A DNA stretch of 64,000 bases from Clusia tigrina (Eukaryota; Arthropoda; Insecta; Diptera; Clusiidae): assembly GCA_920105625.2 (NCBI GenBank), contig OV050030.1, positions 96,427,152 to 96,491,151 on the forward strand. The letters run 5' to 3'. The notes under the pieces were generated by a model. The model was not told where the DNA came from. It saw only the letters and a list, made by a program, of their open reading frames with translations, and searched no databases. Of the stretch, positions 21,093-31,794 are shown piece by piece. A program made the translations under genes and the position numbers. Position 1 is the first letter of the stretch; every line of letters begins with the position of its first letter.

Positions 21093-21570
21093 TTATTTGT
21101 TTATTGGCGATAAATACCTGTTCGCCATCGGTAAAATTCCGAGCATATATTTTGCATTAATTCTGTTATTTGTAACCTCCTGCTCATGTAAAAGTAGGAG
21201 TTTTATGTTTTCATTGGTCTGATCCCTAAAGTTTTCCAAATCCTGATAAATTATTCTGGCTGTTCTATTAAAGAAAACGCTAGCCGGCTTTCTTTTGATC
21301 ACGAAATGAACCGTATTGTTGCATCGGTCTACGGTTATTGCAACACGCTCTTTGAGTGATAGTCTTGGTATTTCTTTGCGAAGACAACGGTATATTTCAA
21401 TTAAGGTCGAATGTAACTTCTCGATACTGCGCGTAATACTACTAATTAAATTTATTTTCTTTATAAATAAAATTATTTTTCTATTCTTTTTTCTTCTCAT
21501 CTGTGGTGACACACATGTGACTGTGAGTGTAGTCAGTGAGTTTTATTCCATACATATGAAAAGAGCTTTT
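21093..21570 (-). pseudogene. Probable N-terminal env region or unknown element protein
   Basis: The frame of 139 codons from 21512 extends upstream without an ATG to about 21570. It is basic at the start (MRRKKNRK) and helical afterwards (IIYQDLENFRDQTNENIKLLLL). The position suggests the errantivirus env or the segment before it, but I cannot match it to a domain. Confidence 0.35.
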
Positions 21571-22590
21571 TAAACTTGGAATCTGCTACACCGCGCTGCG
21601 CGAATAACAATTCACTGGTAACAATTAACCTAACAACGATTTTAGTGTTTGGAACTTTTGTTAATGCTAATAGTCAGAATAAGATAATTAATAAATACGT
21701 CTCTGCAACTATAACTCTGTCGCAGTTATAGTCTCTGTGTCAAGCGGTACATTTGCCAAAAGATAGTGTAAAGCATTGTGCCTAACACAATGCAATTTGG
21801 AACTCTTGATTTGTTTGTGTATAGAGAAGTGACGCTCTCACTGAGCATAAACTATCTCGAACCGAGACGCAATTTAAGAATAGGCTAGGGATAGGAAAGT
21901 AAAATACTTGGTTTGAACAGAATTCCCACATTCTATCGAAAGCTTGTATGATATCTAGGAAGGCAGCGGGCTGTGTTTCTTTTAGATCTAATATCTTATG
22001 TTTATAAACTTGTTTTGTTGTTTCATGCTTAAAATTTGGAGCTTGAAGTTTTATATTCTTATTCTTTCGTAATGATTTTTACATGCTTGGTGTACAATAA
22101 ACTGAATTATTATATTGTCAACGGGGAATTCCAACATAATAGTTTGAATACAACAATAATGTTACTTCATATTCTTTTTATTCTTTATATATTTAAGGAA
22201 TTTTTACAGTCCGTTGTTCAATATTGCTTATGTTTACCTTTTTCTTGTTTTAGCTTATATGTGCAAAATTCTGTTTTCTATGAATTAGGGGTTTGTATAG
22301 TATATTGTGTTAAGAAAGATGTTACGGTTTCTGATATTGATGATGATTTTGTTTTGTTGAATATTTTCCTAATTTTGCTGCAGTTGATGTTCAAGTTTAT
22401 GGTTTGAAAGCTGCTATTGCTGAAGTTGTTGCTGGATCCGTTGTACCTGCTCAGCTGGAGAGAATTGGTCGACAGAAAGGCATACTTTGACCATAATTGA
22501 TCCTTTGTGATATCGCATAACACTCAAGTCCCAATCCCTTTAAAAGGAGCTGTTTGGAGCATTTTCTGAAGCAGTTGATGGAGGTCATTT
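21571..22590. other. No recognised gene
   Basis: AT-rich. Open frames here (for example 22036-22407 plus) are hydrophobic, low in complexity and have no recognisable motif. I treat them as chance. Confidence 0.5.
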
Positions 22591-22885
22591 ATTTATTTGG
22601 AATATATCCCCAAGAGTCCTGAAAATAGTCACCCAGGAATGTGCGCCCCCTTTTGGACAGCCCTGGATACATACGAAACAGGTGTTCGATGGACTCTTCC
22701 TCCGCTGCGCCGAAGGATATTGTCCTTACATGTGGCAATAAGAATACCGAGGTTTGACTTGGCTGGATCGGTATTGTTGTACCCTCTCAGGCGAGTTATT
22801 TCCCTGGAATATCCCTGTGGGCAGGAACCCAGCTCAGATACAGACGAGACATCTATGTTTTGGGGATTTATTTGTATTATCATAT
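22590..22885 (-). pseudogene. C-terminal fragment of a LINE ORF2
   Basis: Across two frames the minus strand reads YSREITRLRGYNNTD, then CGAAEEESIEHLFR-like sequence and YPGLSKRGRTFLGDYF. The pattern EEExxEHL followed by a short spacer and CPxLxxRR is typical of the end of LINE ORF2 after the RT or RNase H domain. The Cys residues of the zinc-like motif are partly lost. Confidence 0.6.
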
Positions 22886-22890
22886 TTTAG

Positions 22891-23370
22891 GGCTTATCAT
22901 TGAATAAACCACGACTAACTTGCGGAAACTTTGGACGATGCTGCACTTTATACCATTCTTAAGGCAAATTTCAAGCCAAATTATTTGTTCCAATTTTCCA
23001 AATAAAAATAGTGTATTAAAACACGTGTAACATTTTCCAACATTTGCAACAATACAGTAATATTAACACACGTTACACGTAACAAAAGTTGTTACAATTG
23101 GACTTCTACAGCCCTTGAAGCTTTAAAAACTCCAATAGATAAAACTGCAGCCTAATAAATTCTTTTACAATGAATTAATACCACACCCTGAAATATATTT
23201 GTACATTTATATTTATTGATTAAAATTTGATTTAAAATTTTTATAAGTTAGACAACCAATATATCAATTACGATGTGTTTAGCAATATATACAGAATAAT
23301 AATATAAAAAATGCTTTTAAAAGCTTCAATGAAAAATATTACTACAGTTTAAAAAAATAAACATATATCA
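22891..23370. other. No recognised gene
   Basis: AT-rich spacer downstream of the 241-codon ORF. Nothing is supported. Confidence 0.5.
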
Positions 23371-24096
23371 TTATTCCAAGTCTGAGAGAGTAGAACGAAT
23401 CTGCACCAATGAAGTAATTAAATCCAAAATATTGACGTCAGATAATTGGCCAGATTGAAATAAACATTTTATAAAATTCATCCGTTCAGAATCCAATTTT
23501 ATTTGTTTTATAATATCAGGAATTTGCAAAAAAAGATTATTTCTGCAACCTGAATTGATTTTAGATTTGGCGCAAATGTAGTCGATCACCGAATTTAAAT
23601 TCAATCGGTCACAAACAACCGAAGATAGATTTTCCTGAACAGCATAATCTAAAAAGTCCTTAGAATGATCTTCAGAGAGTGTTTCCAATACCTTTTCTTT
23701 AATTTTAGAATTAGCAAACATCCAGTTAGAGATAAACTTAGCCAATATACTTGGGGATTTAACATGTAATGCATTTTCAATGGAAAAATATTTGTTCAAC
23801 ACTTCTTCTAGCGAGTAAGTTTGAACCACCAAATTCAAAACATTGTCGCTATTCATTATTGTTATGTTATTCAAGTCGGATTTAGCTTGGAGAGACGAGA
23901 GTAGACAGGGTTTATTAGTTTCCTCATTTAGTGAGGATTTTGCAATTTTTTGGCTAATAGGTGTAACTGTTAGCGTTTCTTCATTATTATATCGTAAAGA
24001 CGGACAATTTTTTATTTCTATAATGCTATCTAGTTGGGTCCGGCGTGTCAATAAGTTCTTCGTTTCTGACACACGTGCTGTAGATATTTTATCCAT
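23371..24096 (-). CDS. Unknown protein, 241 aa, possible host gene
   Basis: This is an uninterrupted ORF with an ATG at 24096 and a TAA after DLE. It shows no reverse transcriptase, integrase, gag, transposase or zinc-knuckle motif, and no copy elsewhere in the window, unlike nearly everything around it. The N-terminal 80 residues look disordered and basic (RVSETKNLLTRRTQL). The rest is helical and Leu/Ile-rich with several Cys (for example VVCDRL, YICAKS, NSGCRN). No signal peptide or membrane segment is seen. A pyrimidine-rich acceptor, TTTTTTTTATTTTCAG, lies 11 bp upstream of the ATG, suggesting an intron in the 5' UTR or an upstream coding exon. I do not recognise the family. Confidence 0.55.
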   Translation of the reverse strand: MDKISTARVSETKNLLTRRTQLDSIIEIKNCPSLRYNNEETLTVTPISQKIAKSSLNEETNKPCLLSSLQAKSDLNNITIMNSDNVLNLVVQTYSLEEVLNKYFSIENALHVKSPSILAKFISNWMFANSKIKEKVLETLSEDHSKDFLDYAVQENLSSVVCDRLNLNSVIDYICAKSKINSGCRNNLFLQIPDIIKQIKLDSERMNFIKCLFQSGQLSDVNILDLITSLVQIRSTLSDLE

Positions 24097-24139
24097 AATA
24101 AGGCAACTGAAAATAAAAAAAATATATAATTATTTGTAG

Positions 24140-24271
24140 AATTTGCAGTTTAATCAGTTTCATGTTATTTAAATATTTAAATGTTATAACACTACTTTTA
24201 GTTCCTGATATGAGGGATTGCTTCGCAGCAAACGCTTGTTTAAACACTTCCATTAACTTTGATAGTCTCAT
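24140..24271 (-). other. Possible upstream exon of the 241-aa gene
   Basis: An ATG at 24271 begins LSKLMEVFKQAFAAKQSL; a GT that could act as a donor follows in AAAAGTAGTG near 24197. Joining it to the acceptor at about 24107 does not keep the ATG at 24096 in frame, so if real it is 5' untranslated or the donor differs. Entirely inferred. Confidence 0.25.
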
Positions 24272-24404
24272 TAACTCTCATTTTTATTGCGAGCTGTACG
24301 AAAGGTGATTTTTTGTTAATATAATGAAGTGTTTAGTGGTAGAACACACTCACCACGACTTCTAGCGACTGACCCTTAAATCGACCGAGCTCCCCTTGAG
24401 TTGC

Positions 24405-25104
24405 ACTCGGATCCAGGCAGAAATTTCGAGTCAAACATATTCTGGGAAATGAGTGAATTGATAGGCATACGCAAAACTCGCACAATCTCTTTGCACCCGC
24501 AATCCGATGGAAAGGTTGAAAGATTTAATCCACGTTTGAGGAACACGTAAGGAAAGTCGTGGACAGAAAGCAGAAAGATTTGGACCAGCACATACCTCTG
24601 TTCCTAATGGCATACCGATCGGCAACTCACGATACAACATCTACAACACCAGCTAGAGCTAAATTCGGTGCCTACTCATCTACGGAACTTTCATGTAGCA
24701 GTTGTGTAGCTGACAACCGAGAACAGCTGAATGAAATTCTTGGAAACAGCAGAAATCGCACACAAACTGGTGAGTGATAAAATGAAAGTCAGATATGATG
24801 TAATGCAAACTCCAAGAGATTCCAGGAAGGGCAGTTAGGTATGCTTCATAGTCCGCAAAGGAAAAAGGGATTATCGCCAAAACTGCAAACACACTGGGAA
24901 GATCCATACAAGGTGATAGCGCGGATCAACGATGTAGTATACCGTATCCAGTTGGCGAGAAATGTCAGGAGCAAAATGAAAGTCGTTCATCTGGAGAGGC
25001 TATCTCCCTATAAAGGTTGCAGTACTATCCTTGTCAGGACGGCCAAGATTAAGCGGAGGGCATTGAAACGTGATTTCATACTGAAACGTGATTGCATACT
25101 TTGA
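24405..25104 (+). pseudogene. Ty3/gypsy (mdg1/412-like) integrase C-terminal part
   Basis: Broken frames read DPGRNFESNIFWEMSELIG (second catalytic D region), SLHPQSDGKVERFN (catalytic E region), then QHIPLFLMAYRSATHDTTST and KGLSPKLQTHWEDPYKVI, KVVHLERLSPY. This order is the gypsy integrase core end plus the GPY/F-like module. A frameshift near 24535 and others make it a relic. The sequence upstream of 24405 is unrelated; the preceding piece of a similar integrase is found at 29083-29175. Confidence 0.85.
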
Positions 25105-25196
25105 GAATGAGTGCACCACCATTATTTTAATTTAGCCAGCGATTGTTCGATTACTACACAATCCAGTCGTACGAGTCCGAGTATTGAGAGTTAGAG

Positions 25197-25257
25197 TAAA
25201 TTGTCAGGAGGGCAATTTCGTAACAGAATAAATTGTCAAGAGGGCAATTTCGTAGCA
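25197..25257 (+). repeat. Short direct repeat
   Basis: The segment TAAATTGTCAGGAGGGCAAT followed by TTCGTAACA is immediately repeated with one change (AAGAGG). It lies just after the gypsy integrase and could be remains of a polypurine tract/LTR start. Confidence 0.6.
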
Positions 25258-25418
25258 ATATATTAATAAGGTGCCAATAAATAGTGTATTAATCTGAAAT
25301 AAAAGATATTCTTAAAATTCCAAAAGTTACGAAAAAATAGTTTTTTCTAGGTGCCACAACACAATAATTATTTGCTTCACTGTAATGCCGCAGAAAATAT
25401 ATCACATTTAATTTACAG

Positions 25419-25565
25419 GTCACAGGTTACACACGGCACTATAATCAAAGTGAAGCTTGTACCGCCGGCGGTACACACAGCACGCAATGTGATAAGTTTG
25501 CTGATGCTGTTCACATTGATGTGCACACCATTGAATTGGCAAAAGACAGTAATATGCGCAAATTG
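25419..25565 (+). other. Candidate host exon, 49 codons
   Basis: A 147-bp segment lies between an acceptor (ATTTAATTTACAG, ending 25418) and a donor (GTAAGC, starting 25566), open in one phase and a multiple of three. It codes VTGYTRHYNQSEACTAGG, later STQCDKFADAV and IELAKDSNMRKL. It has higher G+C than the flanks and no repeat in the window. A region with two Cys and mixed composition is more gene-like than chance sequence. I do not recognise the protein; no neighbouring exon was found. Confidence 0.35.
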
Positions 25566-26839
25566 GTAAGCGCAAATGCTGAATATAAAAATATGTGTAT
25601 ACTTCTTTTTTTTACTTTTTGGACCCTATGGGGGTGTTTTAACACCCAAAACACCTCCTTGGCTATGGGCCAGCTGTGTATTTTGTTTTTGGTGTACGCT
25701 CTGTATAAGTATTTAGAATTCCTATTTTGTAAGCTTGGGTGCTGTGGCTGTTGTGGCTAGTGTTCCTGTTGTTGTAATTATAATATTATTTTTTTCGTTG
25801 TATTGTTTTATTGTTATATAGTGACAATAATTAATCGTTGTATTTCGCAAGTTTTTGTGGCAGATTCTGATGATTTACGCTGGTTGGTGCGATTTGTTCT
25901 ATATTTTGTTGTTTGTGTAGAATATAATTATCAGTGGTGATAAGTGTGGGCATTTGTTAATAATGGTACCCGTCGTGTAATGATAGTATTGCTTGTATGT
26001 TGAACTTCGTTATTGGAAATTTTCTGTGCGATTTTGTGCAGTTGAAAACTACTGTGAAGAATATAAATATATAATCCTCACAGAATATATCTTTGTATAG
26101 TTGATGCAAGTGTTCCTTGGAGTTGCAATATCGTTTTAATATCTTTGTCCTTGTTTAAGGTGGGTTTTTGGATCCTTGAGAATTTCTGTTCCAACATTGG
26201 CTGTTAGCTTTACCTAAAAATTCTACTCTATGAGGGTTGTATTTTCTTCGATGATGTTGGTTCGCTTTTAAGTGTAGAATTTTGACAAACTGTAGGTGAA
26301 GGTGGTAATTACCTCTGCGGCAGTATCAATGGTGACGAACATATTTGTTGTTATTCGTTCAATTGCTGCTGGCTGGAGCAGTATTTGAAGTTACGAGCTG
26401 CATGCAGAAAAGAAAAAATTGGAACAGAAACAACAATTTTTTTTTATGATTTGGAAACTTCTTGTATTTGGAAACTGCTTTCGAATTATTCATTTAGTTG
26501 GACGTTACAAAACATACTTGTACAAATTTTCATGTGACAGCGTGGCCTGCTATCGCTGTACCATCTGTGGTGGAATTGCAGAGCACATTACTTAATCTGC
26601 TTCGTGGAACTAATTATATTATTGGCTTAACTAATTCTTTCAATGCATAGTACCATATGTTTAACTAAAAGCATTACTACTCAAAACTTGTTTCTCCGAA
26701 GTTGCATCTCTGCAACTCTTAAAAACTCGCTTTATAAAAATTCACACATTTTTTACTTCTAAAACTTAATAAAGTCAGTACATGATTATCGTTGAAGTTA
26801 TATTATATTTGGAGATGATAAGCAAATGCTAAGGCTTTA
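25566..26839. other. No recognised gene
   Basis: T- and G-rich stretch on the plus strand (many TTGTTG and TGTGG runs), then AT-rich. Nothing supported. Confidence 0.5.
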
Positions 26840-27525
26840 TTTTTGTCAGTACACGCCCAGCTCCCATTACTCAATCTAAGTGGTGGCTCGGACTCCTTTG
26901 GAATTTTGATGCTTTTATTAGCTTTCCACAAGGAATAACTAAATTTTTTTTTCTGTAGGACATAATTTTCTCGTGTAGTTTTTTAAGTGATTTTCCAGCT
27001 CTGCATGTAAAGCTTCACTGAGACGTCTTTTATATAAAGCGCAGTTTTGTTTGGTCGTAGGTGATCTGTGTTTTGCCCATGGCGTCTGAACCGTATTTTT
27101 TCATTCACTAGGATTTCAATGCGATGTGAATGGTAATTTAGGAGGAGTTGCTTTAAAGCAGCTGACACAAGAACGGAATTTATATTTTGAAGTGCTGCTT
27201 CGATATCGTCTTCGCATTTTAGACATGGTGAAATATTTATATGACTGCTAACATATTTTCGATATTTGAGCCAGTAGAGAGGTTAAGTAATTAGATTCGT
27301 AAACTAAAGCTTTTTTAAATAGTTTAATTATTACCAGAAGATAAGTCAAGGCATGGCTCCGCTAACAAACAAATTTTTTCTTACTATCCCAAAGTCAATA
27401 AGATCTGGTATTTTCCGAGGATCTCTGGGCCAATATTTGGATGGCTAGAGGACCCGAAATCAAGTTTGTAGCGACGGTTCATAAGAGCAGAGAATAATTG
27501 CTTACCTTTGGGATTAATCAGCCAT
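26840..27525 (-). pseudogene. Jockey-B LINE fragment, endonuclease-RT linker
   Basis: The minus strand matches the plus strand of 33350-34070 at the nucleotide level: GCATGGCTCCGCTAACAAAC (27352-27371) is the complement of the region at about 33510. The 61-codon frame 27168-26983 reads RIEILVNEKIRFRRHGQNTD, matching ENLVNGKLRFGRLWQK of the other copy. It is a short inverted copy about 6 kb away. Confidence 0.82.
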
Positions 27526-27539
27526 CCGATCTGGATCTT

Positions 27540-27640
27540 TTAGGGGTCGTTCGAGCAGACACGTTGGCAGGATTTGCCCCAAGGACCGAGCTGTTTCGAG
27601 CGATATGCCCCTGGCAAGCAAAGCCTTAAATCGGTTACGT
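27540..27640 (-). pseudogene. LOA-like LINE ORF1 fragment
   Basis: The minus strand reads FKALLARGISLETARSLGQI, matching FKALLDRAISLETARCLAAN of the LINE at 62565-62500. At the DNA level about 64 bp align with roughly nine differences. The flanks are unrelated, so it is a small fossil. Confidence 0.65.
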
Positions 27641-28196
27641 CCAAAAGAAGATTTCTCTCTTGTCCGATTTCTCTCTTTGTAGCCATATTTTGCACATTTG
27701 AAGCGACCATTCTTTCATATAAATTGAATATTGTTTTTTCTATATAATTTTCTTTATTTTTTTTCTTGCGTTTTGGTCACTCCCATAGTAAGGCTAATTG
27801 AAACTGTAGGTTCGCCGGACCTCGTACGGAGTTCGCCATTAAGCTCACTGGCATAGCTGTTCCACAGTGAGTTTAGTGTGTTTTTTTTTTGGTCAATAAG
27901 TTTGATGAACCCTGCCCAGGGGGTTTTCTTTCTCCTCCGCCCGGCAATCAGCGACCCAAAAAAAGAATTACCGCACTACCCCGAAGGGCTGACCAATTCG
28001 TTAGTGTCTAGGCGATCCGGCGGTCTCAACGAGACCTTCAATATGGGCCAGTAGGACTACTAACTTGGCTTAGCGACTGAGCAGGAATCGTAGAAGACTA
28101 GTTTGTGTACTGGACCATGTCACCGTCTTGCATTTGACATGTTCCAGCACACAGTAAGCCCCTACACTGCAACAAGGTGACTACCTAACGTAGAGG
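27641..28196. other. Noncoding, GC-richer stretch
   Basis: No gene. 27870-28190 is richer in G+C and has the look of a TE untranslated region (CCCTGCCCAGGGGG, GGCGATCCGGCGGTCTC). No second copy is seen. Confidence 0.35.
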
Positions 28197-29075
28197 TGAG
28201 TTATGTTAGTTATGTTTAAAACATTGTGACCGTTTTCGCCAAACTCATTTTTAATTCCTTCTTGGTCTGCAAAGGGGCGCATATTGCAAACAATGACTTT
28301 GAAACCCTATTCATTTTTGGGTTTATATGTATATGGCTTTGTACCTTTTTACTTTAGCATTTGGAATATTTTTGTGTATGTTTCCGAGTCATTCGATTGA
28401 ACTCGTACTTCATTGTTTGCTAATATTTTAGATACAAAGTTATTGTCTGCAACATTAGCGCATTCTTTAATGTCTTAACACATTCTACGCCTTGCACGTA
28501 TATAGGGGGTAGTTTGTTTAAAAAAAATTGTTGGACTATTTGTTTTTTTTCGGTCTCCTTTTGATCAACTTGTCCATTGTGCGAGGATTCAGCAAAGTTC
28601 GCCATCATCAACGGTCAAAGCACCAAATTTGTTTTTACTTTCCGAAGTAGTATCGCTCTTGTTACTAGTTACTTTGGATTGGGTTTTTTACTATTTTATG
28701 CTTTTTGTTACTGTTTGGCGTTGTTTTCGCTTTATCTGTAGTGGGTGAGGTTCGTGTTCTCTTTGATAGCGATTGCAGTTAACTTACCTGCACGCCTTTT
28801 GGTGGAATTTGCGCAGAGAAAGAAGAACATGCCGATGTCGCAGTTGTAGTCGAATAGGTAGTTGTTGTACCATACGTAGAGAAGGCAGATGCTGTTGTTG
28901 CTGGTTGTGCTCCCACGATCCGCTGCTATACTGGAGCAGGACATTATTGTATTTAGTTTATCTAAGCAGAACTAGACACTGTATTGAACACTTTCGTTTC
29001 GTCGCGGAATTTGTTAAAATAGTTTTGTTTTAAACAACGATAAATGTCACAAGGGAGAGCTCGTGTGAATACACG
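28197..29075 (-). mobile_element. Jockey-A copy 3: ORF1 fragment without LTR
   Basis: This aligns with 10672-10958 on the left and with 6264-7310 (or 11252 onward) on the right, giving a continuous ORF1 and 5' region. At the place where the other copies carry the LTR, the sequence runs CTTTAATGTCTTAACACATTC without interruption, so it is a natural empty site. ORF1 is full of frameshifts; PPIYVQGVECVKTL (28515-28475) is still readable. It is cut at 28197. Confidence 0.85.
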
Positions 29076-29082
29076 TTCGTTT

Positions 29083-29175
29083 GGTAAGCAGTGATTTTAG
29101 TAAATGGGTAGAAGTATATCCCCTCCCCGATCAAGAAGCTAAGACCGTTGCGGATGCATTTATCAATAAATGGGG
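29083..29175 (+). pseudogene. Ty3/gypsy integrase fragment, first catalytic region
   Basis: The plus frame reads DFSKWVEVYPLPDQEAKTVA then DAFINKWGC and a stop at 29190. FSKWxEVYPLxDQ is the gypsy integrase segment directly after the first catalytic Asp. It is the protein segment that should directly precede the one starting at 24405. Confidence 0.8.
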
Positions 29176-30734
29176 ATGCAGATTACCATAAAAACGGACG
29201 AGTAAAACTAGGCCACGACAAGAAATTTTTCACCGGATGGACTGCTTCCACTAATAACTTTCGCTTGGTTTTTTTTTAGCTGATTTTGAATTGAATATGT
29301 TTGTAATTTAACCTCAGCACACCGCGGCTATAAAAAAAAATAACGCACACCAAGACTAGCAACCGACCGACACACGACAAGATTTCAAAAAGACAAGCCC
29401 CGTTTACTCCTCTATACCGCTTTAAATTATATTCCTCCTCCTTTCTAATCCCCATTTTTGTCAATTTCTTGGATTCCTCCGCTATTCCACCATTTTCCGT
29501 TTCAGCAGTTAATCAGCGCCATCTCTACCTCAGAACTGGCACTATGCTATGACTGGCCGCATTCACCAGAACAGTGGACAGATGGAAACAATAAACAGAA
29601 GAGGAAAAGCAAAACAGAACCAAACAAAAATACACACGTTGGCAACTAAAAAATACGATCGCAACAACATACGAGTATATATATATATATATATCTATTT
29701 GATTATAAATGTGTTTTTACAAAAAAATATTACGCGTTAGGGCAACTCAACAAGTTAGATACACAGCTAGGGTTTGGCACATGGTTTTAATCAAGAATTT
29801 TTATTCCATAATGATGAAACCATATGGATGTAAAAACTGCATCTTAAATGACATGTTGAAGAAATAAATTTATATGATAGTTCCTGTCGTAGTTTTATGG
29901 ACTTAATTAAGGTGACAGATGTGTTGGTTTGAAGATTTCAGTAATGATATATTCTTAATAATAATAATACCCCGTACAATTGTTTATGTCTTATAATATT
30001 ATATAAATTTATATGTATTATTATATGACGTTGATTTGTTATTAGAAAAAACAATCATTGGAAAAATTATAAATTTTAAAAATTAGTTGATGTGCAATTT
30101 CAGAATAGCTGCTTTATTTGAGATTCGACATTTTATAGAAATAAAAAGTGAAAAGCATGATAAATAAAGCTCCTAAGCGACTTCAAAGTAAAACTAATTA
30201 TGAAGCATTAAATTCAGAAAAAATATGACGCATCGCATCGAAATATATTATTTATATTGTATTGTATTGTATATTAAGTTATCCACACGACTGGATTGAA
30301 TTACATAAACTAATTAAAATTGAATATATTCCCATAGTAGAAAACTCGTTGATATATTGACAAATCTGTTACATGTAGCGAGATTTTTTAATGTGAATGA
30401 GAACTTAGATGCGATGCAATAAAAATTTAATAAGTTAATGAAAATAAAAGATTTAATTAAGGTTGGTTTGATTAGCTTTTTCTGGGTTTTTTCCCAATCT
30501 TTGCAACAAATGTTGGACCACGAAACTGTAATTCCCCAGAAAACAAAACTCGTCATATAAGAAATATTGTTAATGAAATGAGTGTAATAGTATAAGATAT
30601 TTTATAATGATGAATGTAGTTTTTAGGAGTTGTTGAATACACAGGAATTCCTTTGAAAACCGATATTATTTTTGCGAAAATAAAAGCCGAAGAAATTTTA
30701 ATATTACAGAAGATACAGAACTTATTTGTTTTTA
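29176..30734. other. AT-rich sequence without recognised genes
   Basis: No gene is supported. A small (TA)n run is at 29677-29693. From 29750 to 30550 the sequence is strongly AT-rich with no open frames of note. Confidence 0.5.
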
Positions 30735-30965
30735 AAGAATTAACGCTGTAAGAGTAACGCTGTTTGCGATTAACGCTGTAATTCAAACGAGTTCAAATTT
30801 TGTAATACTTGATTAGTGATATTTTAAAATTTCTGCAAAAAGGGATAGAAATATAACAAACGTTATTTTTATTAAGTCTTACTTTTTTAGTATTGGATTA
30901 TAATATAAGATTTTAGCGTTAGTTATAATATAATTATAATGCGTTTGTTGCATTCGAACGGCTGG
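30735..30965 (-). repeat. BEL2 LTR-like sequence, 3' side
   Basis: It shares about 200 bp with 40024-40228, including TAACAAACGTTATTTTTATT and TTTTAGCGT. The outer part has three copies of AACGCTGTAA-like sequence at 30741-30782 where the other copy has one. The exact ends are not defined; no TG...CA pair is secure. Confidence 0.65.
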
Positions 30966-30989
30966 TCTTTCATAAATCCTAGTTGAAGT

Positions 30990-31474
30990 TTGTACTACAG
31001 TTCTTCTTATTTGCCCATCTTTACTGATACGTCGAGCACCTTTAATTTCGGCCAATTATTTCGTGGATTAGTTTCATCTACTATTACCACTTCATCACCT
31101 TTCTCGATACCTTTGACTGGTGATACGACTTAGTGCGCCGAGTAAGTGTGGGAAGGTCCTCTCGTACCCACCTCTTCCAGAACGAATTCGGAAATTGTTG
31201 TGCTTGCAACCAATTTTTCTTCAGCAAAATGTTCTCATCGCATAGGATTCCATCAGGTTTTTCGCCATTAGATGAACCTAACAGGAAGTGGTTTGGTGTG
31301 AGAGCTTCTTCAGTTTCTTCGTCGAATGGGAGATAAGTTAACGGTCTCGATTTTATGGTTCTTTCAGCAGCCTCTAGCAGCATACTATGTAGAAGCTTAT
31401 TGGTTAGATTTCGAGTAGGCAAAATTTGCGAAAGTGTATTTTTTACTAACTGGATTAATCGTTGCCAACTTCCA
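30990..31474 (-). pseudogene. BEL2 integrase C-terminal part and DUF5641
   Basis: Reading begins at the LINE junction with GSWQRLIQLVKN (catalytic E position replaced by Q in this frame) and continues with RTIKSRPLTYLPFDEE, ALTPNHFLLGSSN and FWKRWVREDLPTL (open frame 31422-31084), then a frame-shifted KGDEVVIVDETNPRNNWP. This is the BEL integrase end with the DUF5641 domain. Confidence 0.85.
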
Positions 31475-31794
31475 TCTACTGAATTTTCAACTACCTATTG
31501 TAGAGTGCGGATGTGATTTTGTTTGCTCCTCAGTTGTTAGTGAATTAATAAAATATTTAATGATTTAAATTTTCAACCAATCGAAAGAGACGCATAAAAC
31601 TGATAATTTTAGTATCAGAAGCAGTGAGTGAAAAAATAAATAAAAAATAGCGCTCGTGGAAATCTCAATGCGCCTCACCACAGACAACCGAACAAGAAAA
31701 CATGCGCACACACACTGACAATGTATTTAAAAAAAGAGGAGGAGCAAATACATAAACAAAGGAAATTAAAATATCTGCTCAGTGTAATATTCCT

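Noticed and set aside
22036..22407. 123-codon plus-strand ORF as a membrane protein gene
   Set aside because: Composition reflects AT-rich DNA (Phe, Leu, Tyr, Ile); no conserved motif, splice signals or second copy.
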